64,000 nt of DNA from Xylophilus ampelinus (GTDB lineage: Bacteria > Pseudomonadota > Gammaproteobacteria > Burkholderiales > Burkholderiaceae_C), in NCBI RefSeq assembly GCF_901875635.1, contig NZ_CABFMN010000086.1, forward strand, positions 9,702-73,701. The letters are read 5' to 3'. The notes below the pieces were generated by a model. The model did not search any database and was not told the DNA's origin. It worked only from the letters and a program-made list of their open reading frames with translations. How positions within the stretch are numbered: position 1 is the first letter of the stretch; each line of letters starts with the position of its first letter. The position numbers and the translations under genes were made by a program. This document shows, in pieces, positions 44,968 through 51,445 of this stretch.

Positions 44968-45588
44968 ATGTCCGACCCGTCCCCATCAGGCGCCAAGCCA
45001 CCCTTTTCCAGCCACTCACAGCATGCGCCACCGACCCGGGCCCTCGTCATCGGCGGCGGTCGCGACTCGCCCGAGGCCGCTGCACGCGTGCTCTTCGCCT
45101 TGGAGCGACCGTTGTCATGCCCCGTACTGGTGGAACTGGGACGCTGGTCCGACGAGCTTCCCGACCTGCTGCCGCCCGAGTTGCTGACGCCGGACACGCT
45201 GCACCGTGCACGCGGGGGCGAAGCCGTGCGCGCGGGTTGCATCTACCTCGCACCAAGCGACCGCGCGATGGGCATCGACGTCCAGGGCCGACTGACCGTC
45301 GACGCCCTTGGCGACGGCGCCATCGATGCGCTCTTCGTCAGCGCCGCGCGCCACTTCGGCGCCCGCCTCGTCGCGGTGCTGCTCAGCGGCGACGGCTCCG
45401 ACGGCGCCCGGGGCCTCACCCATGTCAAGCGCACCGGCGGCATCCGGCTGGTGCAGAGCCCGTCCGACGCCACCGCACCCGCTTCGCTCAGCCATGCCAT
45501 CGTCGCGGACGAGCCGAACGTGGTGATGCTGGTAGAGAGCATCGGGCCGGCGCTCAGGGCGCTGTGCGCATCCCCCACCGAAACCTGA
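44968..45588 (+). CDS. CheB-methylesterase-like protein lacking the catalytic Ser and His
   Basis: 206 aa with the fold pattern of the CheB C-terminal domain: RALVIGGG at the first strand, RAGCIYLAPSDRAMGIDVQG, IDALFVSAARHFGARLVAVLLSGDGSDGARGL and a GGIRLVQSPSDATAPASLSHAI helix. The catalytic Asp (GDGSDG) stays, but the nucleophile motif ASTGG reads GGGRDS and the TQHMPP His reads VELGRW. It has no receiver domain and no chemotaxis neighbours. It is probably a non-hydrolytic binding domain; function unknown. Confidence 0.8.
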   Translation: MSDPSPSGAKPPFSSHSQHAPPTRALVIGGGRDSPEAAARVLFALERPLSCPVLVELGRWSDELPDLLPPELLTPDTLHRARGGEAVRAGCIYLAPSDRAMGIDVQGRLTVDALGDGAIDALFVSAARHFGARLVAVLLSGDGSDGARGLTHVKRTGGIRLVQSPSDATAPASLSHAIVADEPNVVMLVESIGPALRALCASPTET

Positions 45589-45644
45589 CTCTGGCTCCTC
45601 TGACGAGTGGGCTGCGCCTTCGCCACCGTCCGCGCGGGATCGAC

Positions 45645-45682
45645 CAAAACAAAACCCCGCGAGTCTTTCGACGGGCGGGGTT
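45645..45682 (-). terminator. Displaced native terminator of tRNA-Ser
   Basis: Read leftward: AACCCCGC stem, loop, GCGGGGTT and the T-rich tail TTGTTTTG. It directly follows the copy of the tRNA 3' end at 45686-45698, so before phage integration it would have terminated the tRNA transcript. Confidence 0.75.
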
Positions 45683-45685
45683 GTC

Positions 45686-45698
45686 TGGCGGAAACGGA
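45686..45698. other. attL-side core: copy of tRNA-Ser 3' end
   Basis: TGGCGGAAACGGA, identical to 53564-53576; read on the minus strand it is the CCA end, discriminator G and acceptor 3' strand. Flanking bases do not match, so the core is 13 bp. Confidence 0.85.
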
Positions 45699-45738
45699 CG
45701 ATTTCGCCCCCCTCCCCCACCCCAAAGCGATGATGAAG

Positions 45739-45762
45739 AGGCCCGACAACCGGGCCTTTTTT
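45739..45762 (+). terminator. Phage terminator of the repressor gene (phage form)
   Basis: AGGCCCG, loop ACAA, CGGGCCT, then T6. In the circular phage the repressor reading frame crosses attP and its TAA stop lies at the end of this T-run. Confidence 0.85.
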
Positions 45763-45781
45763 AATGGAGTGAGGGGATCAA

Positions 45782-46357
45782 TTGCTGTACGGCTATGCGC
45801 GAGTGAGCACACAGGAACAAGAGACACATGCCCAGATCGACGCCCTCCGAAAGGTCGGCGTCGATTTCGTTTTTGAGGAGAAGAGAAGCGGTGGCGATCG
45901 GCGCCGCCCCATCCTGGCCGGCGTGCTCGACCAGGTGCAGCGTGGCGACACGCTGGTCGTCTACAAGCTGGACCGCATCGCCAGGTCGTTAAAGCACCTG
46001 CTCACTGTTATAGACCAGCTCGAAGAGCGCGGCGTCGGCTTTCGGTCACTGACCGAGGCCGTCGACACGTCGACGCCCGCCGGCCGCATGATGCTTCAGA
46101 TGCTGGGCGCATTCGCCGAGTTCGAGCTGTCCATGATCCGCGAGCGCACGCGCGCCGGCCTGGCGGCGGCGATGGCACGAGGCGCACGACCTGGTCGACC
46201 GCGCGCAATGTCGCCACACGACGAAGCCGAGGCGGTGCGGCTCTTCCTGACTGGCCAGGCCACAAAGTCGGCCCTGGCCAGGCAGTACGGCACACACATC
46301 AGCAGCATCAAGCGCGCGCTCGCCCGGGCGGCCCAGCAGGCAGAGCTGTTCCGGTGA
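45782..46357 (+). CDS. Resolvase-type serine recombinase, likely phage integrase
   Basis: 191 aa, small serine recombinase. The catalytic domain (1-137) has the nucleophile S9 in GYARVSTQEQ, the KLDRIARSLKHLL active-site Arg segment and GFRSLTEAVDTSTPAGRMMLQMLGAFAEFELSMIRERT. The C-terminal HTH is at about 145-188 (ATKSALARQYGTHISSIKRALA). The start is TTG. Filamentous phages phiRSM use such an enzyme for integration at tRNA-Ser; position beside attL supports the same job. An accessory resolvase role is the alternative. Confidence 0.9.
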   Translation: MLYGYARVSTQEQETHAQIDALRKVGVDFVFEEKRSGGDRRRPILAGVLDQVQRGDTLVVYKLDRIARSLKHLLTVIDQLEERGVGFRSLTEAVDTSTPAGRMMLQMLGAFAEFELSMIRERTRAGLAAAMARGARPGRPRAMSPHDEAEAVRLFLTGQATKSALARQYGTHISSIKRALARAAQQAELFR

Positions 46358-46390
46358 CGCAGAATCCGGCCTCCACCCGGAGGCAGGACC

Positions 46391-46648
46391 ATGGATCCAT
46401 CGCTACAACGTCAATTCGACCGCATGGTGCGCCAGGCACAAGAACAGGCGCAACTCGAACTGTTCTGGCTCTTCGTCATCGGCGTGGTCAGCACAGCCGT
46501 CATGCTCTGGGCGCTGTACTGGGTGATCCGCTATGCAGTGCGCGACGGCATGCGCGACGCAACCGCAGCCGAGCGCCCAACACGTCAGCGGGGCACCCCA
46601 GCGCTTGACAAGCCCGCCGCGAAGCTGCCAGACATGCGGGCAGACTGA
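46391..46648 (+). CDS. Phage small membrane protein, unknown function
   Basis: 85 aa: a Gln-rich N-terminal helix (MDPSLQRQFDRMVRQAQEQA), one TM helix (LFWLFVIGVVSTAVMLWALYWVIRYAV) and a polar tail. A strong GGAGG ribosome site precedes the ATG, so it is likely translated. It follows the recombinase on the strand opposite the structural genes and could be a lysogeny-expressed protein. No family recognised. Confidence 0.72.
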   Translation: MDPSLQRQFDRMVRQAQEQAQLELFWLFVIGVVSTAVMLWALYWVIRYAVRDGMRDATAAERPTRQRGTPALDKPAAKLPDMRAD

Positions 46649-47039
46649 ACGCAGGGCGCGTCCTTCGGACCGGGCTCTGGCCCTGCGGGTTGAGCCACCG
46701 GCCGCCGGCACCGGCTCTACGTGTCTCTGTCTCTCCGCGCACTCCTGCCGCCGCTCTACGTGTCTACGTGTCTCTGTCGCCCCCGTGCTGCTCGCACTCG
46801 GTGCGGTGCGTGCACCCGGCGCCGGCCGGCGCGGCGGCTTCGCTTCGCTCGCGCCTTCCGGCGCCGGCCTGACGGCGCGCTCTACGTGTCTACGCTACAC
46901 AGCGGCTCCGCGCACTCGCACTCGGTGACGGCCTGCGTGTCTCTGTCGTTCCGCGCACTCCGGCCGGCACCGGCGGCCGGCGTCTCAATCGGCGTAGCCG
47001 ACTAACGATCCCTCGCGCTCCATCGATCATTGAGGTAGC

Positions 47040-47054
47040 TCCCCAGACTGGGGA
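47040..47054. repeat. 15-bp palindrome, copy 1
   Basis: TCCCCAGACTGGGGA in the intergenic region. Near-identical sites at 52584 and 52815 in the early gene block suggest a common phage operator or hairpin signal. Confidence 0.6.
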
Positions 47055-47081
47055 CAGGAGCCCGCAGCCGCGGGCGTCTAC

Positions 47082-47128
47082 ATGGGGTTGCACCCCATAC
47101 CCCGGGAGCAAGCTCCCCCGCAAGCGGG
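47082..47128. other. Three tandem hairpins downstream of zot
   Basis: ATGGGGT-TGC-ACCCCAT, GGGAGC-AA-GCTCCC and CCCGC-AA-GCGGG follow each other with almost no spacing, 30 bases after the end of zot. No T-tract, so an origin/packaging structure is more likely than a simple terminator. Confidence 0.6.
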
Positions 47129-47156
47129 CCCCCCTCGTCGTCTTCCAAAAGGGAAT

Positions 47157-48374
47157 TCAGCCGCCTGTGGTCTGGAATGACCAGGGTGAGGACTTCGGCA
47201 CCCGAGGCTGCGCCTGAACGTCGCCGCCGGTGGCCACGGCCGCGGCGGGCTTGTCGCCGACTTTGCGCGTGCCGTCGATCACGACCGGGCCGCCGGCACC
47301 TGGCCCGCCGCCCACAGCCGCGCCAGCAGCGCTAGCCGGGCCTGCGGGCGCGTTTTGCGGCTTCGCCATCGCCTGCTGGCCTTCCGGGTCGAAATCGAGC
47401 CACAGGCCCGTTTTGACAATCTGCGCGCAGATCTCCTTGCTCGTGGCGTAGCTGGTGGCGTCCTGCGTGTAGCAGCTGCACCGGTCGCCCATCTGCACGC
47501 AGGCGGCCGGCACTGGCACGCGCTTCGGCTTGGTCAACTCGTCGTAGGCCGGCGCGGTGTGGCGCAGGCCAGCCAGGCGCGGCCGGTAGTTGTCGACGTA
47601 CTCCGCCACCGTCTTCGGCTTGGCCGCGCCCTCGGGCTTACCCTGGACCATATTCAGGCCGGCTTTGTCGCTCATCGGGTCGGTCTTCTTGGCGCTCTTG
47701 CCGATGCTGGAAACGCCGAACCACAGCAACAGCGGCACCAGGATAACGCAGGCCAGCAACACGAAGAGCTTGAACGGGATCCGCACCTTGCCGGTGTGCA
47801 GCGTCGCGCTGTCGTACCAGCTGTACACCTCGGTGGGAGCCGTCCGGGTCTTCGTGTCTGCCGTCTTGCCGCTCCCGGCTTGCTCGCACTGCAAGTTGAC
47901 CGCGTCCCACTGGAGCTGATTCACCATCGGCGCCGCGCCACCGATCCGCTTCAGGTGCTGGTGCCAGCCCGGCGCCTGCACGAGCTTACGCACGAAAGAG
48001 TCGATGTTGCCGGGGTGCTGCGTGAGCAGGAAGAAATCGAAGCCGCGCGATCGATGCTCGGTGAGCTGCGCGATGTGCGCCGGTGGCTTCTGGCTGGCGG
48101 CTCGCTGCGGCAGGTCGTAATGGCACTCGTCGATCAAAAAGATCGTGCCCGCCGTCTGCTGCGGCCACTCCTCGAAGTGGATGCCCTTCCAGCCGAACTC
48201 CTCGATGGTCTTTGGGTAGAGGTTGCTGTACGGCGTATTGGGCTTCTCTGGGTGATCTGCCGGCCGCAGGTTGAAGCACACCGGCCGCCCGGTCTCCAGC
48301 TGGAGCGCACGCACGTCCTTGAGGGTCAGCGCGGTCTTGAAGGTGCCGTTACCACCGGTGCGCAGGTAGAGCAT
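47157..48374 (-). CDS. Zot/pI-family phage assembly ATPase
   Basis: 405-aa inner-membrane assembly motor of filamentous phages. The N-terminal Zot domain has a family-type P-loop GGNGTFKT (7-14) and Walker B TIFLIDECH (77-85). One TM helix lies at about 201-221 (FKLFVLLACVILVPLLLWFGV), followed by a periplasmic domain with a Cys cluster (CVQMGDRCSCYTQDATSYATSKEIC) and a Gly/Ala/Pro-rich tail. It would pump the coat-covered genome outward with a host secretin. Its start is three bases after the DUF2523 stop. Confidence 0.93.
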   Translation of the reverse strand: MLYLRTGGNGTFKTALTLKDVRALQLETGRPVCFNLRPADHPEKPNTPYSNLYPKTIEEFGWKGIHFEEWPQQTAGTIFLIDECHYDLPQRAASQKPPAHIAQLTEHRSRGFDFFLLTQHPGNIDSFVRKLVQAPGWHQHLKRIGGAAPMVNQLQWDAVNLQCEQAGSGKTADTKTRTAPTEVYSWYDSATLHTGKVRIPFKLFVLLACVILVPLLLWFGVSSIGKSAKKTDPMSDKAGLNMVQGKPEGAAKPKTVAEYVDNYRPRLAGLRHTAPAYDELTKPKRVPVPAACVQMGDRCSCYTQDATSYATSKEICAQIVKTGLWLDFDPEGQQAMAKPQNAPAGPASAAGAAVGGGPGAGGPVVIDGTRKVGDKPAAAVATGGDVQAQPRVPKSSPWSFQTTGG

Positions 48375-48377
48375 GGG

Positions 48378-48701
48378 TCAGAGCTTGAAGAAGCGTTTGA
48401 AGGCCAGCGCGCCGGCCGCGTTGCGCACGGCCGTCATGCTCAGCCTGGCGGTATACGCCGACGTGATCACGCTGATCGCGTTGCCAACTTTCATGAACCC
48501 GAGCAGGTTCACCAGCTCGGCAGACAACCCACCGAAGTTAGACAGCGCCTGACTCTTGAGGTAGGCCAGGCTGATATCCATACCGGTGTACGTGATGACA
48601 CCGATGCCCAGCCCGATCAGGACCTGCGTAGCGATGCTGCCGGCGACGAACCGCAGGCCACCGAAGATCGCGGCCATGAGCCACGGGATAAAGGCGGGCA
48701 T
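48378..48701 (-). CDS. DUF2523-type phage membrane protein (pVI-like)
   Basis: 107 aa, highly hydrophobic: MPAFIPWLMAAIFGGLRFVAG, ATQVLIGLGIGVITYTGM and a C-terminal helix around VGNAISVITSAYTARLSM, ending in basic AFKRFFKL. It lies between the adsorption protein and Zot, the position of gene VI in Ff phages, so it is probably the minor coat protein joined to pIII. Its ATG overlaps the preceding stop by one base (TAATG). Confidence 0.85.
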   Translation of the reverse strand: MPAFIPWLMAAIFGGLRFVAGSIATQVLIGLGIGVITYTGMDISLAYLKSQALSNFGGLSAELVNLLGFMKVGNAISVITSAYTARLSMTAVRNAAGALAFKRFFKL

Positions 48702-50179
48702 TACTTGGCTCCCATGACGATGCGAGCGGCCACCAGGTATGAGCAGGCCAGCAGCACCGTGCCCATGTACCCGAGCCAGACGCAGAGCTGCGAGAAGGGC
48801 AGGCTGATCGAGCGGCCCATGACCACGATGGTGCGATCCGTGATGCAGGCGGCGCCGCCGAGTGCATTGCTGCTGTCGAAGTCGCCCGGGCCGATGGTGA
48901 TCTCGCGCTTCGACCCGGCCGGCAGGTCGTTCGTCTGATCGACGCCGGCTTTGCCCTTCGCCTTCATATCGGCGTACGCCAAGCTCTCCTCCGTGTCTTC
49001 CGGCACCTTGTCGAAGAACTGGCAGTTGCGCCGCCACTGCTCCTCGGCCATCGCGTTCAACACCGCATCCTCGCTCACGGCCTTGAAGCCGGCCGCGCAG
49101 TTGCCACCGAACGAAGAACCGGAGCCCTCGCCGCCACACTGAGCGGTGCCCGCACCCGACCCCTTGCAATAACCCGTCTGCGACTGGCTGCTGCTCGACG
49201 TCGACGAGCTCGTGCACGTCGTCACCGTCTGGCCGTCCTTCGTGGTGGTTCCCTGCGTAGTGCCCGATGGACAACTAGTGTCGCCGGGCTTGTTGATGAT
49301 CACCGTGTTGTTCGTCGTCGTGGTGGTGCACGTGCCGCCGGAGCAGCTCGTCGTCCCGCTCTGCGTCGTCTGAACAGCCGACCCGTCCGGCTTCTTCACC
49401 TCGCTCGACCCATTGCCAGGCGCCGGCGCCTCGCTCGGCTTGTCGGTCCCGACCGGCGCACACAACGTCACACCGTTGACGGTGCCTGGCTGCTGACCAG
49501 CTGGACACGGCGCCGGCGGCGGCTTGTTCGGCGCGGGCGCCTCAGGAGTAGAGCCGGAGCCCGAACAACTCGCCGGCCGCGACCCTGTGAAATACGACGT
49601 GCCGGAACACTCGTAGACCCCCGAACCGGTACGAAAGCAAATACTCGGCCGCGCATACATGCCACAGGACCCGGCGCCGTTCTCGCAGAAGTTGTAGGTG
49701 GCCTCGCTGCTGGAGCTAGTCCACGTCACGTCCTCGCTAGCAAGTCCCGCCGTTGGACATGCCGCTGGCGGCACGGGCACACACTTGCCCAAATCCGAGC
49801 CAGTACCCTCCACGAACCCCGAGCTGCACTGGCACGCTGAGCCAGCCGGTGTCGAATTGGCCGGGCATTGCGCAGGCACCGACTCGACCGCCAGCGGCCC
49901 ATAACCTCCAACCACACACGCCCCTGCGCCGGCACTCCAGTAGATACTCCCCTGCGAAGGCCCATCGGTGTACGTGAACGTACCGCTGATAACGCCGCAA
50001 GCGCTCTGCCCCGACGCTCCATCAGCTGGTCCAGTGAACGTCGGGCTCACGATCAAAGGCACGCCCTGCAGGTTCGCCGTCGTCCATCGACCCCCGGCCG
50101 GCTGAAGCGGCACCGCCGCCGAAGCGCCCCCCGCAGCAACCCAAAGCAACACGCCGATCAAGCGGAGAACATGAGCCAT
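48701..50179 (-). CDS. Phage adsorption/attachment protein (pIII-like, TspB-related end)
   Basis: 492 aa. A signal peptide (MAHVLRLIGVLLWVAAGGASA) opens it; an N-terminal Cys-containing domain (CPANSTPAGSACQCSSGF) follows, then a long Pro/Ser/Thr/Gly-rich linker (for example TTTTTNNTVIINKPG and STSSSSQSQTG), a C-terminal domain (CQFFDKVPEDTEESLAYADMK) and a final TM anchor (FSQLCVWLGYMGTVLLACSYLVAAR). The order binding domain-linker-anchor is that of pIII. The C-terminal domain resembles neisserial TspB proteins. It sets host range; receptor unknown. Confidence 0.88.
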   Translation of the reverse strand: MAHVLRLIGVLLWVAAGGASAAVPLQPAGGRWTTANLQGVPLIVSPTFTGPADGASGQSACGVISGTFTYTDGPSQGSIYWSAGAGACVVGGYGPLAVESVPAQCPANSTPAGSACQCSSGFVEGTGSDLGKCVPVPPAACPTAGLASEDVTWTSSSSEATYNFCENGAGSCGMYARPSICFRTGSGVYECSGTSYFTGSRPASCSGSGSTPEAPAPNKPPPAPCPAGQQPGTVNGVTLCAPVGTDKPSEAPAPGNGSSEVKKPDGSAVQTTQSGTTSCSGGTCTTTTTNNTVIINKPGDTSCPSGTTQGTTTKDGQTVTTCTSSSTSSSSQSQTGYCKGSGAGTAQCGGEGSGSSFGGNCAAGFKAVSEDAVLNAMAEEQWRRNCQFFDKVPEDTEESLAYADMKAKGKAGVDQTNDLPAGSKREITIGPGDFDSSNALGGAACITDRTIVVMGRSISLPFSQLCVWLGYMGTVLLACSYLVAARIVMGAK

Positions 50180-50236
50180 GCCGCCCCCAGGATCGCAATG
50201 ATGACGAAGATGCCCACTTGCTCTGTTCCCTCTGCG

Positions 50237-50257
50237 AAGCGTCCGACGCGGACGCTT
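50237..50257 (-). other. Hairpin between the coat and adsorption genes
   Basis: AAGCGTCCG-loop-CGGACGCTT is a perfect 9-bp stem directly after the terminator at 50258-50290. No T-run follows; it may reinforce termination or protect the abundant coat mRNA. Confidence 0.6.
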
Positions 50258-50290
50258 TGAAGAAGAAACCCCGGGTGATCAGGCCGGGGT
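50258..50290 (-). terminator. Central terminator after the major coat gene
   Basis: Read leftward: CCCCGG, 9-base loop, CCGGGG, then TTTCTTCTTC. A terminator at this point, between genes VIII and III, is a conserved feature of Ff phages that gives high coat expression. Confidence 0.8.
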
Positions 50291-50302
50291 CCGGGGCGTC
50301 GC

Positions 50303-50545
50303 TCAGTGGATGGCGCGACGGACCCACTTGAAGGCCGCGATGCCCACCACAACCAGCAGCACGGCCGCGCCGATGGTGCCGATCGGGGTCAGCGTGTCGC
50401 TGATCTCCGAGACGACGGCAGTCACGTCGATGGCGGCGTGTGCGGGCAGCGTGGCCACGGCGCCGGCCAGGCCGGCAGCGACGGCCGCAGCCGTCTTGCG
50501 ATTCGCGATGCGCTTCACCAGCGCGAGGCGGTCTTGCAGATTCAT
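50303..50545 (-). CDS. Phage major coat protein precursor (pVIII-like)
   Basis: 80 aa. A long basic signal peptide (MNLQDRLALVKRIANRKTAA then AVAAGLAGAVATLPAHA) is probably cut after AHA, giving a mature peptide of about 43 residues. That peptide has an acidic amphipathic N-terminus (AIDVTAVVSEISDTLTP), a TM helix (IGTIGAAVLLVVVGIAAF) and a basic DNA-facing end (KWVRRAIH), exactly the charge pattern of filamentous phage coat proteins. A terminator follows at once. Confidence 0.93.
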   Translation of the reverse strand: MNLQDRLALVKRIANRKTAAAVAAGLAGAVATLPAHAAIDVTAVVSEISDTLTPIGTIGAAVLLVVVGIAAFKWVRRAIH

Positions 50546-50546
50546 G

Positions 50547-50756
50547 TCAGTCCTCTTTCTCTTGCTCTGGCCCGGGGGTTTGAATGAGACGGATCAGCTG
50601 CCGGACTCCCCAGCCAACCGCCCACACGGTCAAGATTGCGACCGCGATCTGTGCGCCTTCCTCCGGCGAGAGCTGGAGGGGCGCGAGTGAAAGTTCATGC
50701 ACCACCGTGACGGTGCACGCTGCGCTGCATTCGATGAGCTGCTGCGGCTCAGCCAC
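50547..50756 (-). CDS. Phage small membrane protein, possible minor coat
   Basis: 69 aa from a GTG that overlaps the end of the 34-aa gene by eight bases; a TTG at 50780 is a longer option. Residues about 34-55 form one TM helix (GAQIAVAILTVWAVGWGVRQLI), with a polar end TPGPEQEKED. One base separates its stop from the major coat start region. Position and size suit a minor virion protein (pIX/pVII class) but no homology is visible. Confidence 0.65.
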   Translation of the reverse strand: MAEPQQLIECSAACTVTVVHELSLAPLQLSPEEGAQIAVAILTVWAVGWGVRQLIRLIQTPGPEQEKED

Positions 50757-50853
50757 GGAACACCGCTGCGATGACCGCAACCGCCGCGGCCGCTGCGATG
50801 TAGCCGAGCTTGCGCACGAAGGCGCTGCTGAAAGTGCGAGCGAGCCAGCGCAT
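50749..50853 (-). CDS. 34-aa phage membrane peptide (pVII/pIX-like)
   Basis: MRWLARTFSSAFVRKLGYIA then an Ala/Val helix and FRG. A basic amphipathic head and one short TM helix match the size and make-up of filamentous minor coat proteins (30-35 aa). Its ATG overlaps the preceding stop (TGATG) and its TGA lies inside the next gene start, so translation is coupled. It is short enough for most gene callers to miss. Confidence 0.7.
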   Translation of the reverse strand: MRWLARTFSSAFVRKLGYIAAAAAVAVIAAVFRG

Positions 50854-51131
50854 CACGACACCCGAGCCCTCTCGCGCGCGTTGCGCAACGCGATGCGGTT
50901 CCACCGCAGGAACATCCGCTGGCGCAGATCCTCGACGGCGTGCGCACGCTCGGCGAAAGAGCGCTTGGCCCGATGGAGGCGATACATCCTGCTGACCAGT
51001 CCGGGCAGCTGGAAAAGCGCGTTCCCCACAAGCACGCCCAGCACGCCGAGCCCGAACAGGTAGATGCCCGCCAGCTTCAATGCATCGCCCAGCTCGGCAG
51101 CTTCCACCACATGCAGCGGAAGGCAGTCCAT
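50853..51131 (-). CDS. Phage membrane protein, unknown
   Basis: 92 aa. An acidic N-terminus (MDCLPLHVVEAAELGDALK) leads to one strong TM region (LAGIYLFGLGVLGVLVGNALFQLPGL) and a long basic cytoplasmic tail (LHRAKRSFAERAHAVEDLRQRMFLRW). The ATG shares a base with the ssDNA-binding protein stop. It could be an assembly or coat factor; not identifiable further. Confidence 0.7.
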   Translation of the reverse strand: MDCLPLHVVEAAELGDALKLAGIYLFGLGVLGVLVGNALFQLPGLVSRMYRLHRAKRSFAERAHAVEDLRQRMFLRWNRIALRNARERARVS

Positions 51132-51445
51132 CACTCCACCGCGTCCAGGGTCATGTCCACCGGCGTGACCATGCTGATCTCCCCGGTGTCCTTGTCGGTG
51201 ATCTTGAAGGGCTTGCGCGTGTAGCCGCCGAGCTTGGCCGTGACGGTGATCTCGTCGCCTTTCTGGCCGAGCTGCTGCGTGCTGCGCACTTCGACCACCG
51301 AGGGGCGGCTGTAGGCGTCGGGCGCGGGCGTGAGGATGCGGGTGTACCGCTTGCTCTCGTGGCGCCGCACGGCGTCGATCTTGCCCTTGACGATGACTTC
51401 CATCGGCGCGGCTGCGCGCGGCGCCAGGTTCGTGACTGCGTTCAT
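51131..51445 (-). CDS. Phage ssDNA-binding protein (pV-like)
   Basis: 104 aa, beta-rich with an OB-fold-like pattern: MEVIVKGKIDAVRRHESKRYTRILTPAPDAYSRPSVVEVRS, then GDEITVTAKLGGYTRKPF and DKDTGEISMVTPVDMTLDAV. The place directly after rep and the length match gene V-type proteins of inoviruses, which coat new single strands before export. The start overlaps the rep stop by four bases. Confidence 0.82.
   Translation of the reverse strand: MNAVTNLAPRAAAPMEVIVKGKIDAVRRHESKRYTRILTPAPDAYSRPSVVEVRSTQQLGQKGDEITVTAKLGGYTRKPFKITDKDTGEISMVTPVDMTLDAVE

Larger units (their letters stand above)
46649..47156. other. Phage intergenic region, probable origin/packaging region
   Basis: 508 bases without a gene between the two divergent phage gene blocks' ends. 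It holds at least four copies of CTACGTGTCT (near 46717, 46755, 46763, 46881), a second long direct repeat ending in CCGCGCACTCC (near 46735 and 46953), CCGGCCGCCGGCACCGG-like inverted repeats, a TCCCCAGACTGGGGA palindrome and three tandem hairpins before the zot stop. In filamentous phages this interval carries replication origins and the packaging signal; the exact nick site cannot be picked. Confidence 0.65.

Noticed and set aside
45599-45764. Frame running from the host side through the left att core into the phage terminator
   Set aside because: Only its last 22 codons are meaningful, as the phage-form tail of the repressor; the host part has no start.
46649-47156. A gene in the phage intergenic region
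   Set aside because: Short frames there come from CTACGTGTCT repeats and have Ser/Leu/Arg-biased products without ribosome sites.
50158-50217. 19-codon hydrophobic frame VGIFVIIAILGAAWLMFSA from a GTG before the adsorption gene
   Set aside because: It could be a tiny coat peptide, but it is shorter than any known minor coat protein and only a GTG start is possible; too weak to list.
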